Shown: positions 26,432 to 35,087 of the stretch, piece after piece
How the letters are laid out: every line of letters begins with the position of its first letter
Numbering within the stretch: the stretch's first letter is position 1
The notes under the pieces: model-generated
Databases searched by the model: none
Seen by the model: the letters and a program-made list of their open reading frames with translations, nothing else
What the model was told of the DNA's origin: nothing
Source of the DNA: Sphingomonas sp. PsM26
GTDB lineage: Bacteria > Pseudomonadota > Alphaproteobacteria > Sphingomonadales > Sphingomonadaceae
Assembly (NCBI GenBank): GCA_030433805.1
Contig: JARUXA010000003.1
Coordinates: 248,001 to 312,000 of the forward strand
DNA length: 64,000 nucleotides
Direction of reading: 5' to 3'
Position numbers and translations under genes: made by a program

Positions 26432-27729
26432 AGACACGTTCCTGTCTCGCGCTGTGCGCGGTAACCCTGGCGACTCCCGCGTTCGCGCAAACCACCGAAA
26501 CGCGGTTGAGCGCGGACGTGTCGAGCTCGCTCGGTTATTCGAACAATCCCTTCGCGACGATAGGATCCGATACGGGTGCAGGATTCGTACAGGTCGATAT
26601 CCGGCCGCAGCTGCGAATCCTGCGCGAGCGCAGTGCGTTGACGATCAGCGCCGACGCCAACGTCCAGCAGTATTTCAACCGGTACAACCGGTCGGACAAT
26701 TACTCCGGCGGCGTCGACTATAATTTCGTGCCTGCGGAATATGTCCGTGGGCATCTGAACGCGAGCGTCCAGAGCTCGCTGATCGGCTCGACCAACGATC
26801 TCGCCAACCGGTTCGCCACCGTCCAGCAGCCGGGGACGGTTCCGTCGACCGACATCGGACCGGCGCCGGTCGACCCGATCAACATGCTTCCGGTCAACAC
26901 CGGGACCGACATCGGCCTGTTCGGCCTCGGCGCACGCCGTCGCACGATCAACGGGGGCGGCGACGTGTCCGCCACGCTGTCGGCGCGTGACGTCGTCACG
27001 GGCAGCGCGTTCGTCATCAATTCGAAGTTCTCCAATTCCGGCAGCACCGGCGTGATCGCGTCCGCCCTCGGGGATTATACCGGATACGGCGGGACGGTCG
27101 GCTACAGCCGCCAGATCACCGGCTATGTCCAGGGTGGCCTTCAGGGGTCCGCCGCGAAGTACGACTATGAAATGGTCGGCGGCGACACGACGGTCTATTC
27201 GGTCCAGGCGACGACGACCGCGCGGATCAACGAATATTGGACGCTGAACGGTGCGCTCGGCGTGTCGTTCATCAACCGCGAGATCGGTGGTTCCACCGCG
27301 GCGCTCTCCGGCAGCCTGGCGATGTGCCGCCGCGGCATCCGCGTTAATTACTGCATCAACGCCAATCGCGCAGTCCTGCCGACGGGGGCGATCGGTACGC
27401 AGGTGTCGACCTCGGTCGGCGGCAGCTATGCTTACCGCATCACCGAACGCAGCAACATCAATGCGTCGGCAGACTATAGCAAGAACAGCACGCCGAGCGG
27501 GGTCGGCGGGATCGTAACGCCAGTTGCGCTGAGCAACGAATATCTGCGCGCGACGATCGGTTACGACCGTCAGCTGCGTCAGCGCCTGCGCTTGATCAGC
27601 TCGGTCAACTACCGTAAGATTTTCGGTGGCAGCTTTATTGGTGGCAATGTCATCGGCACCAGCACCAGACGGCCAAGCGACTTTGGCGGATTGATCGGTG
27701 TTGCAGTGCGCCTCGGGGATATTCGATGA
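26428..27729 (+). CDS. Outer-membrane beta-barrel protein of the EPS locus
   Basis: The protein is 433 residues with a signal peptide ending at AFA-Q (about residue 20), followed by amphipathic, aromatic-rich strands typical of an outer-membrane barrel (SLGYSNNPFATIG near the mature start, and a short final strand). A barrel protein in this position is common in exosortase-linked EPS loci and may form the outer-membrane exit or anchor the polymer. It overlaps the Wza-like gene and the Wzz gene (ATGA) by four bases each. Confidence 0.75.
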   Translation: MKTRSCLALCAVTLATPAFAQTTETRLSADVSSSLGYSNNPFATIGSDTGAGFVQVDIRPQLRILRERSALTISADANVQQYFNRYNRSDNYSGGVDYNFVPAEYVRGHLNASVQSSLIGSTNDLANRFATVQQPGTVPSTDIGPAPVDPINMLPVNTGTDIGLFGLGARRRTINGGGDVSATLSARDVVTGSAFVINSKFSNSGSTGVIASALGDYTGYGGTVGYSRQITGYVQGGLQGSAAKYDYEMVGGDTTVYSVQATTTARINEYWTLNGALGVSFINREIGGSTAALSGSLAMCRRGIRVNYCINANRAVLPTGAIGTQVSTSVGGSYAYRITERSNINASADYSKNSTPSGVGGIVTPVALSNEYLRATIGYDRQLRQRLRLISSVNYRKIFGGSFIGGNVIGTSTRRPSDFGGLIGVAVRLGDIR

Positions 27730-29159
27730 ACGACGAACTCGATCTGGCACAGAGCCAGGAATCGGATACTTCCTCCAATTTCATCGGCAGCCTCCCCGTC
27801 ATCCTGTGGGAACGGCGCTGGCTGATCATCGTCCCGTTCGTGATCCTGAGCATCGCCGGGATTGCGGCGGCCTTCCTGCTCCCACGTTCGTATCGGTCGA
27901 GTGCGACGTTGCTCGTCGAATCGCAGAACCTGCCGAGCGACACCGCGGCGTCGGGCCCCGGCGACACGGTGATCGACCGTCGCATGGCGAAGATCCGGCA
28001 ACAGATTCTCAGCCGACCCGATCTCGTCGGACTGATTCAGGCGAACAACCTGTACGACGCGTCCGCGCGCAACGAACCGCTTTCCAAGCTGGTCGACCGG
28101 ATGCGCGACGCAACCGCGATCAACGCGATCAATGCGGACGTCAACCGGGGCGGCAACGCCGGGTCGATCGCCTTCTCGCTGACGTTCGACTATCCGACTG
28201 CACCGCAGGCGCAGCTGGTCGCGCAGACCTTCGTCGACCGCCTGCTCAAGCTCGATGCGTCGCAGACCCAGGCGGAGGCGCAGACCAACGCACGCTTCCT
28301 CGAGGACCAGGAGGCCAATCTCCAGGCGCAGGTCAACGGGATCGAGACGCAGATCAACCGCATCACCGGCCAGAATGGCGCGGCACTCGCGGCATCGAAC
28401 ATCGGCGTGAGCGTGATGGGCGCCGGTAGCGACTTTGAAGGCCAGATCGCCAACCTTCAGCGGCAGAACGCCGAACTGCAGGCGCAGATGGGCAAGCCCG
28501 CAGTCGGTCGCGACCCCAACGTCATCGCCGCCGAGGCGCAACTGGCAGCAGCGCGCGCGCAATATTCGGACGATCACCCCGACGTGAAGCTCGCCGAGAG
28601 CCGTCTGGCGGCAGCGAAGTCGACCGCGTCGGCGTTCCAGACCAACAGCGTTTCGTCGGTCGTGCAACGCCAGATGGCGGCGAACAACAGCGCGATCGCG
28701 CAGTTGCGCAACGCCAAGGCGATGACGGAGAGCCGCGCGACGACGATGGCGGCGGCACAGGCCCGCGGGCCGGTGATCGCGCAACAGGTCGCGCAGTTGC
28801 AGTCGCGTGCGGACGTCCTGCGCGCCAATCTCGGGCGGATCCAGACCAACCTGCTCAACGCACGGTCGGTCGTGAAGATCTCGGACGAGCAGCGCGGCGA
28901 ACGGCTTACTCTGATCGACCCGCCCGTCACGCCGGATACGCCCACCCAGCCCAACCGGCCGATGCTGATCCTCGGCGGCATCTTCGGCGGGCTTGCCGCG
29001 GGTATCGGTCTGGCATTGCTGTTCGAGCTGATTGCGAGCCCGATCCGGAGCGTGGGTACGCTGACGCGGCTCACTGGGGTTCCCCCGCTCGCGGTCATTC
29101 CGGTGATCTCGAAGAAGAAGGCACGCCGTCGCTCGAGTTCCCCCAAGGCCGCAGCTTAA
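27726..29159 (+). CDS. Wzz/GumC-type chain-length regulator
   Basis: This 477-residue inner-membrane protein has one transmembrane helix near residues 33-53, a long periplasmic coiled-coil-rich region (about 170-390), and a second helix near 415-435 preceded by PTQPNRP, the usual Wzz proline-rich segment. No kinase domain is fused at the C-terminus; the ATPase is a separate gene 35 bases downstream, as in proteobacterial split co-polymerases. It would control polymer length together with the kinase-like protein. Confidence 0.9.
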   Translation: MNDELDLAQSQESDTSSNFIGSLPVILWERRWLIIVPFVILSIAGIAAAFLLPRSYRSSATLLVESQNLPSDTAASGPGDTVIDRRMAKIRQQILSRPDLVGLIQANNLYDASARNEPLSKLVDRMRDATAINAINADVNRGGNAGSIAFSLTFDYPTAPQAQLVAQTFVDRLLKLDASQTQAEAQTNARFLEDQEANLQAQVNGIETQINRITGQNGAALAASNIGVSVMGAGSDFEGQIANLQRQNAELQAQMGKPAVGRDPNVIAAEAQLAAARAQYSDDHPDVKLAESRLAAAKSTASAFQTNSVSSVVQRQMAANNSAIAQLRNAKAMTESRATTMAAAQARGPVIAQQVAQLQSRADVLRANLGRIQTNLLNARSVVKISDEQRGERLTLIDPPVTPDTPTQPNRPMLILGGIFGGLAAGIGLALLFELIASPIRSVGTLTRLTGVPPLAVIPVISKKKARRRSSSPKAAA

Positions 29160-29193
29160 CCAGCGCCTTACCTCTTCGATCTAAGGTATCCTA

Positions 29194-29991
29194 ATGTCGC
29201 GTTCCTGGAACTCCTCGACCACCGACGGTCCCGCGCCGGATCTGGTGCTGTCCCCCGACAGCATCGCCGACCCGATCGACCAGTTCGATTCCCCCCGCCG
29301 CGGCGTGTTCGGCTTCAACAGCCGTGATCGCCGGTCCCGTCCGTTCAACCTGCTGCGGTCGCAGATCGTCAAGATCATGCGTGCCAACCAGTGGAAGGTG
29401 ATCGGCATCACCTCGGCGACCCCGCGCGTCGGCAAGTCGTTCATGGCGGCCAACCTTGCGGCATCGCTGTCGCGCATTCCGGGGACGCACACACTGCTGT
29501 TCGACCTCGATTTGCGGCGCGGGTCGATCGCGGAAATCTTCGAGATCCCCGAAGGCGTGGGCATCAACACCTTCCTGGCGGGCGAAGTCGACTCGCTCGA
29601 TGCCGCCTCGCGTGAGATTGCCGGCACCGGGCTGACCGTGTTCCCGTCCTTCCCGACCGACCACAGCTCGGCCGAGCTGCTCGCAGGCGAGCGGTTGCGC
29701 ACGCTCGTCTCGGCGATGCGCAAGCTGCCCGACGACGTGATCTGCATTTGCGATCTGCCGCCCGCCTTTGCCAACGACGATGCCGCAATCGTCCTGCGCG
29801 AGATCGACGCGTATCTGATGATCGTCGAGGAGGGCAAGACGACCGCCCGTCAGGTCAAGGACACGCTCGAGATCCTGCGTCCGGCGCCGTGCATGGGCAC
29901 CGTGCTCAACCGCTACAAGGGTGGGATCGGCGGCGACGATTATGGCTTCGGCTACGGCACGCAACGCTATTACGACGCTTATTACTCCTGA
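29194..29991 (+). CDS. BY-kinase-like ATPase (CpsD/CapB type)
   Basis: This 265-residue P-loop protein is the cytoplasmic partner of the Wzz protein. It has a Walker A-like SATPRVGKS (about residues 72-80), a second Walker motif with FDLDLRRGS and a Walker B-like ICDLPP. A C-terminal tyrosine cluster (YGFGYGTQRYYDAYYS, six Tyr) is the usual autophosphorylation site. The cycle of Tyr phosphorylation in such proteins modulates chain length. The ATG has a weak AAGG site upstream. Confidence 0.85.
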   Translation: MSRSWNSSTTDGPAPDLVLSPDSIADPIDQFDSPRRGVFGFNSRDRRSRPFNLLRSQIVKIMRANQWKVIGITSATPRVGKSFMAANLAASLSRIPGTHTLLFDLDLRRGSIAEIFEIPEGVGINTFLAGEVDSLDAASREIAGTGLTVFPSFPTDHSSAELLAGERLRTLVSAMRKLPDDVICICDLPPAFANDDAAIVLREIDAYLMIVEEGKTTARQVKDTLEILRPAPCMGTVLNRYKGGIGGDDYGFGYGTQRYYDAYYS

Positions 29992-30103
29992 GTCCGCCGG
30001 CTGAGGCCGGTATTGGATCGGGACGTCGGCAACGGGGGACGGTCGTGCGCACTGCCAATCGGATCGACAGCGATCGAGCGTTCAGTTTCCAGCGGGAAAT
30101 CGG

Positions 30104-31288
30104 GTGATGGGACCGTTCGACCTGATCGCGGGGGTTGCGCTGGCGCCGATCGCGCTGATCGACGGGGCGTTCCTGCTGGAAACCGGTCTCGGGCTGCGCC
30201 CCGACCGCAGCCCCCCGCCCCCGGCCCGCGACAAGCAGGTCGTGGTGCTGGTCCCTGCGCATAATGAGGAACGTACGCTCGCCGCGTCGGGTGCCGGGCT
30301 GGTTCGGTTGCAAAGCGCGTCCACCCGTGTCGTTCTCATCGCTGACAATTGCAGCGACGCGACCGCTGCAGTGGCGCGCGGCATGGGCCTGGAAGTGATC
30401 GAGCGACAGGACGCGGTCCGTCGCGGCAAGGGCTATGCCCTCGCCTTCGGTCGCGACCATATCGCGGCGTCCCCGCCCGACGTTGTCGTCGTGGTGGATG
30501 CGGATTGCGAAATTGATCCGGCGGGCCTTGCCCGTCTGACCGACACGGTAATGGCAACCGGTCGTGCGGCGCAGGCGGCCTATCTGTTCCGCCCCGCCCC
30601 GTCGGCACCGCCGGTCGTGCAGATTTCGAACTTCGCGTTCTTCGTGAAGAACCGCATTCGTCAGCGTGGGATCCAGCGGCTTGGCGGCGCGGCGATCCTT
30701 ACCGGGTCGGGTATGGCGTTCCCCTGGGCACCGTACGCCGCGCTCGATCTGGCGACCGGGAACGTCGTCGAGGATCTCGCGATCGGGATCGGACTGATCG
30801 AGCTCGGTCAGCCGGCTGGATATTTCGACGCGGCGACGGTCCGTTCCGATTGCAGCAGCGACGACGGATCGAGCACGCAGCGCGCGCGCTGGGAAGGCGG
30901 CTTCCTCGCGATGGCACGGCGGCACGGGCTGGGGCTGCTCGGATCGGGGATCGCGCGCGGCAACTGGGCGCGGTTCTGGATGGGGGTGCACCTGTGCGTC
31001 CCGCCGCTGTCGATGCTGCTCGCGGCGAACGTGGCGATCACGCTGCTGCTGGCCGTGGCGGCGTTGCTTGGGGTTTCGCTTGTGCCGCTGATCGTGGCGG
31101 TGGTCCTGCTGGGGCTGCTCGGCGCGGTCGTGGTGCTGGCGTGGGCCGGCGAAGGGCGGATGCATTTGCACCGTGATGCCGCGGTCCGGCTGCCGCGCTA
31201 TCTGGTTTGGAAGCTCGCGATGTACGCGCGGTTGTTGACGGGGCGGCAGCGCGTGGCGTGGACGCGGACCGAACGGATCGACCCTTAA
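30104..31288 (+). CDS. GT2-family glycosyltransferase
   Basis: This 394-residue protein has an N-terminal membrane segment and a GT-A fold catalytic domain (VVVLVPAHNEERTL near residue 45, DNCSDAT, VVVVDADCEI and a Gln/Arg-rich QRARWEGG acceptor motif). Two more membrane helices near the C-terminus complete it. The pattern is that of membrane-bound processive-like or EPS glycosyltransferases; donor and linkage are unknown. GTG at 30104 and ATG at 30107 are adjacent alternative starts. It follows the kinase-like gene by 112 bases. Confidence 0.85.
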   Translation: MMGPFDLIAGVALAPIALIDGAFLLETGLGLRPDRSPPPPARDKQVVVLVPAHNEERTLAASGAGLVRLQSASTRVVLIADNCSDATAAVARGMGLEVIERQDAVRRGKGYALAFGRDHIAASPPDVVVVVDADCEIDPAGLARLTDTVMATGRAAQAAYLFRPAPSAPPVVQISNFAFFVKNRIRQRGIQRLGGAAILTGSGMAFPWAPYAALDLATGNVVEDLAIGIGLIELGQPAGYFDAATVRSDCSSDDGSSTQRARWEGGFLAMARRHGLGLLGSGIARGNWARFWMGVHLCVPPLSMLLAANVAITLLLAVAALLGVSLVPLIVAVVLLGLLGAVVVLAWAGEGRMHLHRDAAVRLPRYLVWKLAMYARLLTGRQRVAWTRTERIDP

Positions 31289-31301
31289 CCGCACACTACG
31301 C

Positions 31302-31404
31302 TTCCCCGGCGAAGGCCGGGGCCCAGTCGTGATGGCCGAGATAACGACGCGCAGCTTCTCGCAATCTTCTGTTGCGCTACTGGGCCCCGGCCTTCGCCGG
31401 GGGA
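31302..31404. repeat. Long inverted repeat with REP-like arms
   Basis: Two nearly perfect 26-base inverted arms (24 matches) lie 51 bases apart at 31302-31327 and 31379-31404, each containing the palindromic core CCCCGGCGAAGGCCGGGG. The core recurs as a dispersed palindrome in sphingomonads. Placed between two convergent glycosyltransferase genes, it may also act as a transcription terminator on both strands. Confidence 0.75.
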
Positions 31405-31465
31405 GCCATAGAAGAGAAGAGCGATCGGAGAGAAGAAAGGCTCCTTTCCGTCGCGGATCGGCAGG

Positions 31466-32521
31466 TCAGGCGCCCCGCTTCGCCATCCATGCAGGCGGCT
31501 GATCGATCGGATCGTCCCAACGCGCGACATGCGGTTGCAGGTCGGCTTTGCTGGGCAGCATCCCGTGCCGCAACAGGTCGCGCGCTTCGTTCGCGACGGG
31601 CAGATGGCTGCCCCCCAGCCCGACCGCGCGTCTCACCAGATACAGGCCGTGCCCCGCAACCCAGAACCCGTTCGCCAGCATCGCCCCGGTTCGCCCGTGC
31701 GTGCGCGCATACATGCGGCGGCGGGCTTCGTACCAATAGCGCGGTAGCGGCGGCAAAGCCTTGGCGGCCTTGCGCTCGTAATTGACCCCGGTCGACGCGC
31801 CACCGATGTGACGCACGCGGCTCGCCGGTTCGTGCCGGATCGTCCAGCCTGCTTTGACTAGCCGGAACATCAGTTCGACTTCCTCGAAATAGAGGAAGAA
31901 GCCCGTGTCGAACAACCCGGCCTGCTTGAGCGCGGTGGCGCGGAACATCGTGCTCGCACCGGTCACCCAATCCGCCTCGCCCGGCTCGGTCACCAGCATC
32001 GGTTTAACCCCGAGCATACGGCCAAGCGCATTGACCCGCGACCCGCGGACAAGTTCGCGCAGCGGCGACATGTTGCCGAAGGCGGAGCCGGATTCGCTGC
32101 CGTCAGCGTTGAGCAGCAGGCTGCCGACCGCGGCGCAGCGGGGATGGCTGTCGAGCACCTTGCGCAACGTCGTCACCGCGCCCGGTTCGACCTCGGTGTC
32201 GGGGTTGAGCACGTGAAAATAGTCGGGCGCATCGGCCGATTGCGACAGGCGCTGGATCGCCTGGTTGTTCGCCCAGCCGAACCCGCCGTTGATCGGCAGC
32301 GCGAGCAGTTCGACCCAATCCGACAAGGCGGGATCGGCCACGCCCGCGCGGATTACTTCAGCGGAGGTGTCGCCCGAACCACCATCGACGATGACGACGC
32401 GCAACCCCGGATTATCCGCCCGGTCGGGCATCAGCGCGCGTGCCGCCGCCAGCGCGAGGTCCGGCGTCCGGTAGTTGACAATGATGACGGCGACCCTGGT
32501 CGCAGCGGCGGCGTCGATCAT
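31466..32521 (-). CDS. GT2-family glycosyltransferase (rhamnosyltransferase-like)
   Basis: This soluble 351-residue GT2 enzyme shows VAVIIVNYRTPDLAL at the N-terminus, the NNQAIQR segment, HVLNPDTEVEP (the DxD-like metal site), TGASTMFRATAL and FFLYFEEVELMFR. The architecture is that of rhamnosyl- and related transferases in polysaccharide loci; the nearby rfb genes make dTDP-rhamnose a plausible donor, but this is inference. The ATG at 32519-32521 overlaps the stop of the upstream acetyltransferase gene. The longer upstream frame is not supported. Confidence 0.85.
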   Translation of the reverse strand: MIDAAAATRVAVIIVNYRTPDLALAAARALMPDRADNPGLRVVIVDGGSGDTSAEVIRAGVADPALSDWVELLALPINGGFGWANNQAIQRLSQSADAPDYFHVLNPDTEVEPGAVTTLRKVLDSHPRCAAVGSLLLNADGSESGSAFGNMSPLRELVRGSRVNALGRMLGVKPMLVTEPGEADWVTGASTMFRATALKQAGLFDTGFFLYFEEVELMFRLVKAGWTIRHEPASRVRHIGGASTGVNYERKAAKALPPLPRYWYEARRRMYARTHGRTGAMLANGFWVAGHGLYLVRRAVGLGGSHLPVANEARDLLRHGMLPSKADLQPHVARWDDPIDQPPAWMAKRGA

Positions 32522-33048
32522 CGGATTTCCCTCGTGCTGATAATCTTTGCGGGAATGCCGACCGCGACCGCGCCAGCGGGAATGTCCGCCAGCACCACCG
32601 CATTCGCGCCGATCGCCGCACGATCGCCAATCCGCACTGCGCCGAGGATCACCGCGCCCGCCCCCACGTCGACTCCCGATCCGAGGATCGGCGCGTCGGC
32701 GGGGGCGTCCATACGGCGGATGCCAAGCGTGCAATTCTGCCGGATGATGCAATCGTCACCGATCACGCTATTGCCGTGGATCACGATCCCGCCCTGATGC
32801 TCGATCACGACGCGACGCCCCAGCCCGACCGAATACGGTAACTCAATGCCGTAGCCGTTGCGGCACCGACGGAACATCAGCCGGTACAACAGGCTGAACG
32901 GAACACGCAGCGGCTTTGGGCGCACCCCCATCCGCCACACGCCGAAGCGATGGATCGCGACCGCGCGAAAACCGGGACGGGTCCAGTCGCGTCCATGCGC
33001 CACCCAATCCTCGCGGATTTGCGCCCATAGCGATGTCGGGCTGCTCAT
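32518..33048 (-). CDS. Left-handed beta-helix O-acetyltransferase (SAT-like)
   Basis: This 176-residue enzyme resembles serine acetyltransferases, with an N-terminal alpha-helical segment and a hexapeptide-repeat left-handed beta-helix (GIVIHGNSVIGDDCIIRQN, VGAGAVILGAVRIG, IPAGAVAVGIPAKI). In an EPS locus these enzymes usually acetylate sugar residues or intermediates rather than serine. The stop overlaps the GT2 start by four bases, and it in turn overlaps the next GT2 gene, forming a three-gene leftward unit. Confidence 0.82.
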   Translation of the reverse strand: MSSPTSLWAQIREDWVAHGRDWTRPGFRAVAIHRFGVWRMGVRPKPLRVPFSLLYRLMFRRCRNGYGIELPYSVGLGRRVVIEHQGGIVIHGNSVIGDDCIIRQNCTLGIRRMDAPADAPILGSGVDVGAGAVILGAVRIGDRAAIGANAVVLADIPAGAVAVGIPAKIISTREIR

Positions 33049-34109
33049 CCGCGCGCGGGGCCGCTGTTATATTCGATCAGGTCGGACCGACGCCCGGTGA
33101 GCCGCCCCATCTGGAAGCGGGCAAGTCCGATCATCTCGGCAAGTTTTCCGATCATCAGGAACGCCCCTGTCAGCAGCGCCTGACGCGGGGGCAGCGTTGC
33201 GCGGCGCTTGGCAGCGATCCGCAGCGCCTGCAACGGCCACACCGCTGCGAACGCAAGCGCGGGCAGCAGCCAGACGGGGCCGAACACGATCGCGAACAGC
33301 ACCATCACCATCACCAGCGCGGGCAGGATTCCGCCCCACAGCACGATGCTGCGACACTGCCGCCGCCAGTCCGGCTCGCGCAAGCCGGGATGCCGGTCCG
33401 CGAGCTCGCCGAAGGCGTGGCCAGCGCGCTCGGTCCGGCGCCACCATTGTCCGAACCGCAGGATCGCAGCGTCGTGGATCGTCATAGCATGATCGATCCG
33501 GTACAGCCGCCACCCGGTCTTGCGCAGGCGAACCGACATGTCGGGATCCTCGCCCGCGATCATTTCCGCGTCATAGCCATGGATCGCGGTCAGCGCGTCG
33601 ACCCGGACCATCACGTCGCCACCCCCCGCCGCGGCTTCGCCGACGGGGACGTTCCATTCGTCGTCGCAGAATGCGTTGTAGATCGATCGCTCGGGAAAAC
33701 GCTCGCGACGCCGCCCGAACACCAGCGCGAGTCCAGGGTCGCGCTCCAGCCCATCGCGCGCGGCATCGAGCCAACCCGGCGCGAGCTCGCAATCGCCGTC
33801 GACCATCTGGACATAGACGAGTCCCGGATGGTCCTGCAGCAGCCGCTCAAGCCCGGCATTGCGCGCGCGGGCGGCGGTGAATTTGGGCGGAACCGCGAGC
33901 TCGACGACCGCCACGCCCTGCGACCGCGCCCACGCCACGCTGTCGTCGGTCGATCCCGAATCGACATAGACGCGCGCGGCGGTGCCGCTGGTCGACGCGA
34001 TGCAGCGCCGCAGCCGCTCGCCCTCGTTGCGGCCGATCATCACGACGCCGACCTGCGCGCCTGGCATCTCGCCGCGCGCTTCCGGGCGCGGGTCCGTTGG
34101 GGGCGGCAT
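33045..34109 (-). CDS. GT2-family glycosyltransferase
   Basis: This 354-residue enzyme has a GT-A fold domain (VGVVMIGRNEGERLRRC near residue 15, YVDSGSTDDS, MVDGDCEL with the metal site, GEDPDMSVRLRKTG) followed by about three C-terminal membrane helices. The start is uncertain. The ATG at 34107-34109 is preferred because GGATGG lies about 8 bases upstream; ATG at 34119-34121 or an earlier start at 34200-34202 is possible. It is first in the leftward three-gene unit and divergent from the WecB-type gene. Confidence 0.83.
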   Translation of the reverse strand: MPPPTDPRPEARGEMPGAQVGVVMIGRNEGERLRRCIASTSGTAARVYVDSGSTDDSVAWARSQGVAVVELAVPPKFTAARARNAGLERLLQDHPGLVYVQMVDGDCELAPGWLDAARDGLERDPGLALVFGRRRERFPERSIYNAFCDDEWNVPVGEAAAGGGDVMVRVDALTAIHGYDAEMIAGEDPDMSVRLRKTGWRLYRIDHAMTIHDAAILRFGQWWRRTERAGHAFGELADRHPGLREPDWRRQCRSIVLWGGILPALVMVMVLFAIVFGPVWLLPALAFAAVWPLQALRIAAKRRATLPPRQALLTGAFLMIGKLAEMIGLARFQMGRLTGRRSDLIEYNSGPARG

Positions 34110-34196
34110 GATTCGATCCATCCTTCGGGCTAGCCCCACGCGGCCCCTGCTTGTCAACCGCATGATGCTGGGCGCTTGACGTCGGGGTCGCCAAGC

Positions 34197-34211
34197 TGGC
34201 ACCGGGAGCGC
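34197..34211 (+). promoter_or_regulatory. Possible sigma-54 promoter of the WecB/TagA gene
   Basis: TGGCAC followed by CGGGA and GCGC has a perfect -24 element and correctly spaced -12 GC, but the -12 TT is missing. It lies 26 bases upstream of the GTG start, the right distance for a promoter. Tentative. Confidence 0.35.
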
Positions 34212-34237
34212 CGTTCATTAGCGGGGGAAATATTGCC

Positions 34238-35038
34238 GTGACGTCGACGCGACAACCGCCCGCGCAGGACTCTGCCGGGCAAAACCGGTTTCCCAAGACC
34301 AACTTCCTCGGCCTCGATTTCGATACGGCAGAGGCCGCCGAGGTCATCGCCTTCCTCGATACGCGACGTGCGGACGATCGCTTCGGCTATGTCGTCACCC
34401 CCAACGTCGACCATATGGTTCAGATCGATGCGCAGCCCGAACTGCGCCCGGTCTATCAGGGCGGATTGTTGTGCCTCAACGACAGCCGGGTACTGGCGCG
34501 GCTTGCGAAGCTGTACGGGATCGCTCTGACCGTAGTGCCGGGCAGCGACCTGATCGTCGCGCTGTTCGGTTCGGTCCTGAAGGATGGCGACCGGCTCTGC
34601 ATCGTTGGCGCAAGCGCGCCGTTGGTCGCGCAGTTGCGCGCGCAATATCCGCGCATCACGATCATCCATCACGAACCACCGATGGGGTTGCGCCGCAACG
34701 CCGCCGCACGGAAGGCGGCAGTGGACGCAGCCGCGGCGGCGAACGCGCGGTTCACGCTGCTAGCGGTCGGCGCGCCGCAACAGGAGATCCTCGCATCCGA
34801 AATGGCGGCGGCGGGGACGGTCAAGGGAACGGCCTTCTGCATCGGGGCGGCGGTCGATTTCATCGTCGGGGCGCAGGTGCGCGCGCCACGGATCGTCCAG
34901 CAGGCGGGGATGGAATGGTTCTGGCGGCTTGCGGGAAGCCCGCGGCGGCTGGGTCGACGCTATCTGGTCGAGGGGCCGAAAATTTTCCGGATCGCTTTGC
35001 GCTGGCAACGCGACCGGAAACGGAACGCAAGGGTCTGA
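34238..35038 (+). CDS. WecB/TagA/CpsF-family glycosyltransferase
   Basis: This soluble 266-residue GT26 glycosyltransferase matches the family at FGYVVTPNVDHMVQ, LNDSRVLARLAKLYG with the presumed catalytic Asp, VGAPQQEILAS and FCIGAAVDFIVG, ending RAPRIVQQAG-EWFWRL. These enzymes add UDP-ManNAc or related sugars; GumM belongs to the same family. The usual ADG core is replaced by NDS, common in sphingomonad members. GTG start; an inverted repeat terminator follows the stop. Confidence 0.85.
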   Translation: MTSTRQPPAQDSAGQNRFPKTNFLGLDFDTAEAAEVIAFLDTRRADDRFGYVVTPNVDHMVQIDAQPELRPVYQGGLLCLNDSRVLARLAKLYGIALTVVPGSDLIVALFGSVLKDGDRLCIVGASAPLVAQLRAQYPRITIIHHEPPMGLRRNAAARKAAVDAAAAANARFTLLAVGAPQQEILASEMAAAGTVKGTAFCIGAAVDFIVGAQVRAPRIVQQAGMEWFWRLAGSPRRLGRRYLVEGPKIFRIALRWQRDRKRNARV

Positions 35039-35047
35039 CGTAGCAGG

Positions 35048-35080
35048 TCCGCGCCGGGGGTAATCCACCCCCGGCGCGGA
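35048..35080. terminator. Hairpin between convergent genes
   Basis: TCCGCGCCGGGGG (35048-35060) pairs perfectly with CCCCCGGCGCGGA (35068-35080) across a 7-base loop between the WecB-type gene and the RTX gene, which face each other. It can serve both as a bidirectional terminator, though neither side has a long U-tract. Confidence 0.65.
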
Positions 35081-35087
35081 TCCGCCA

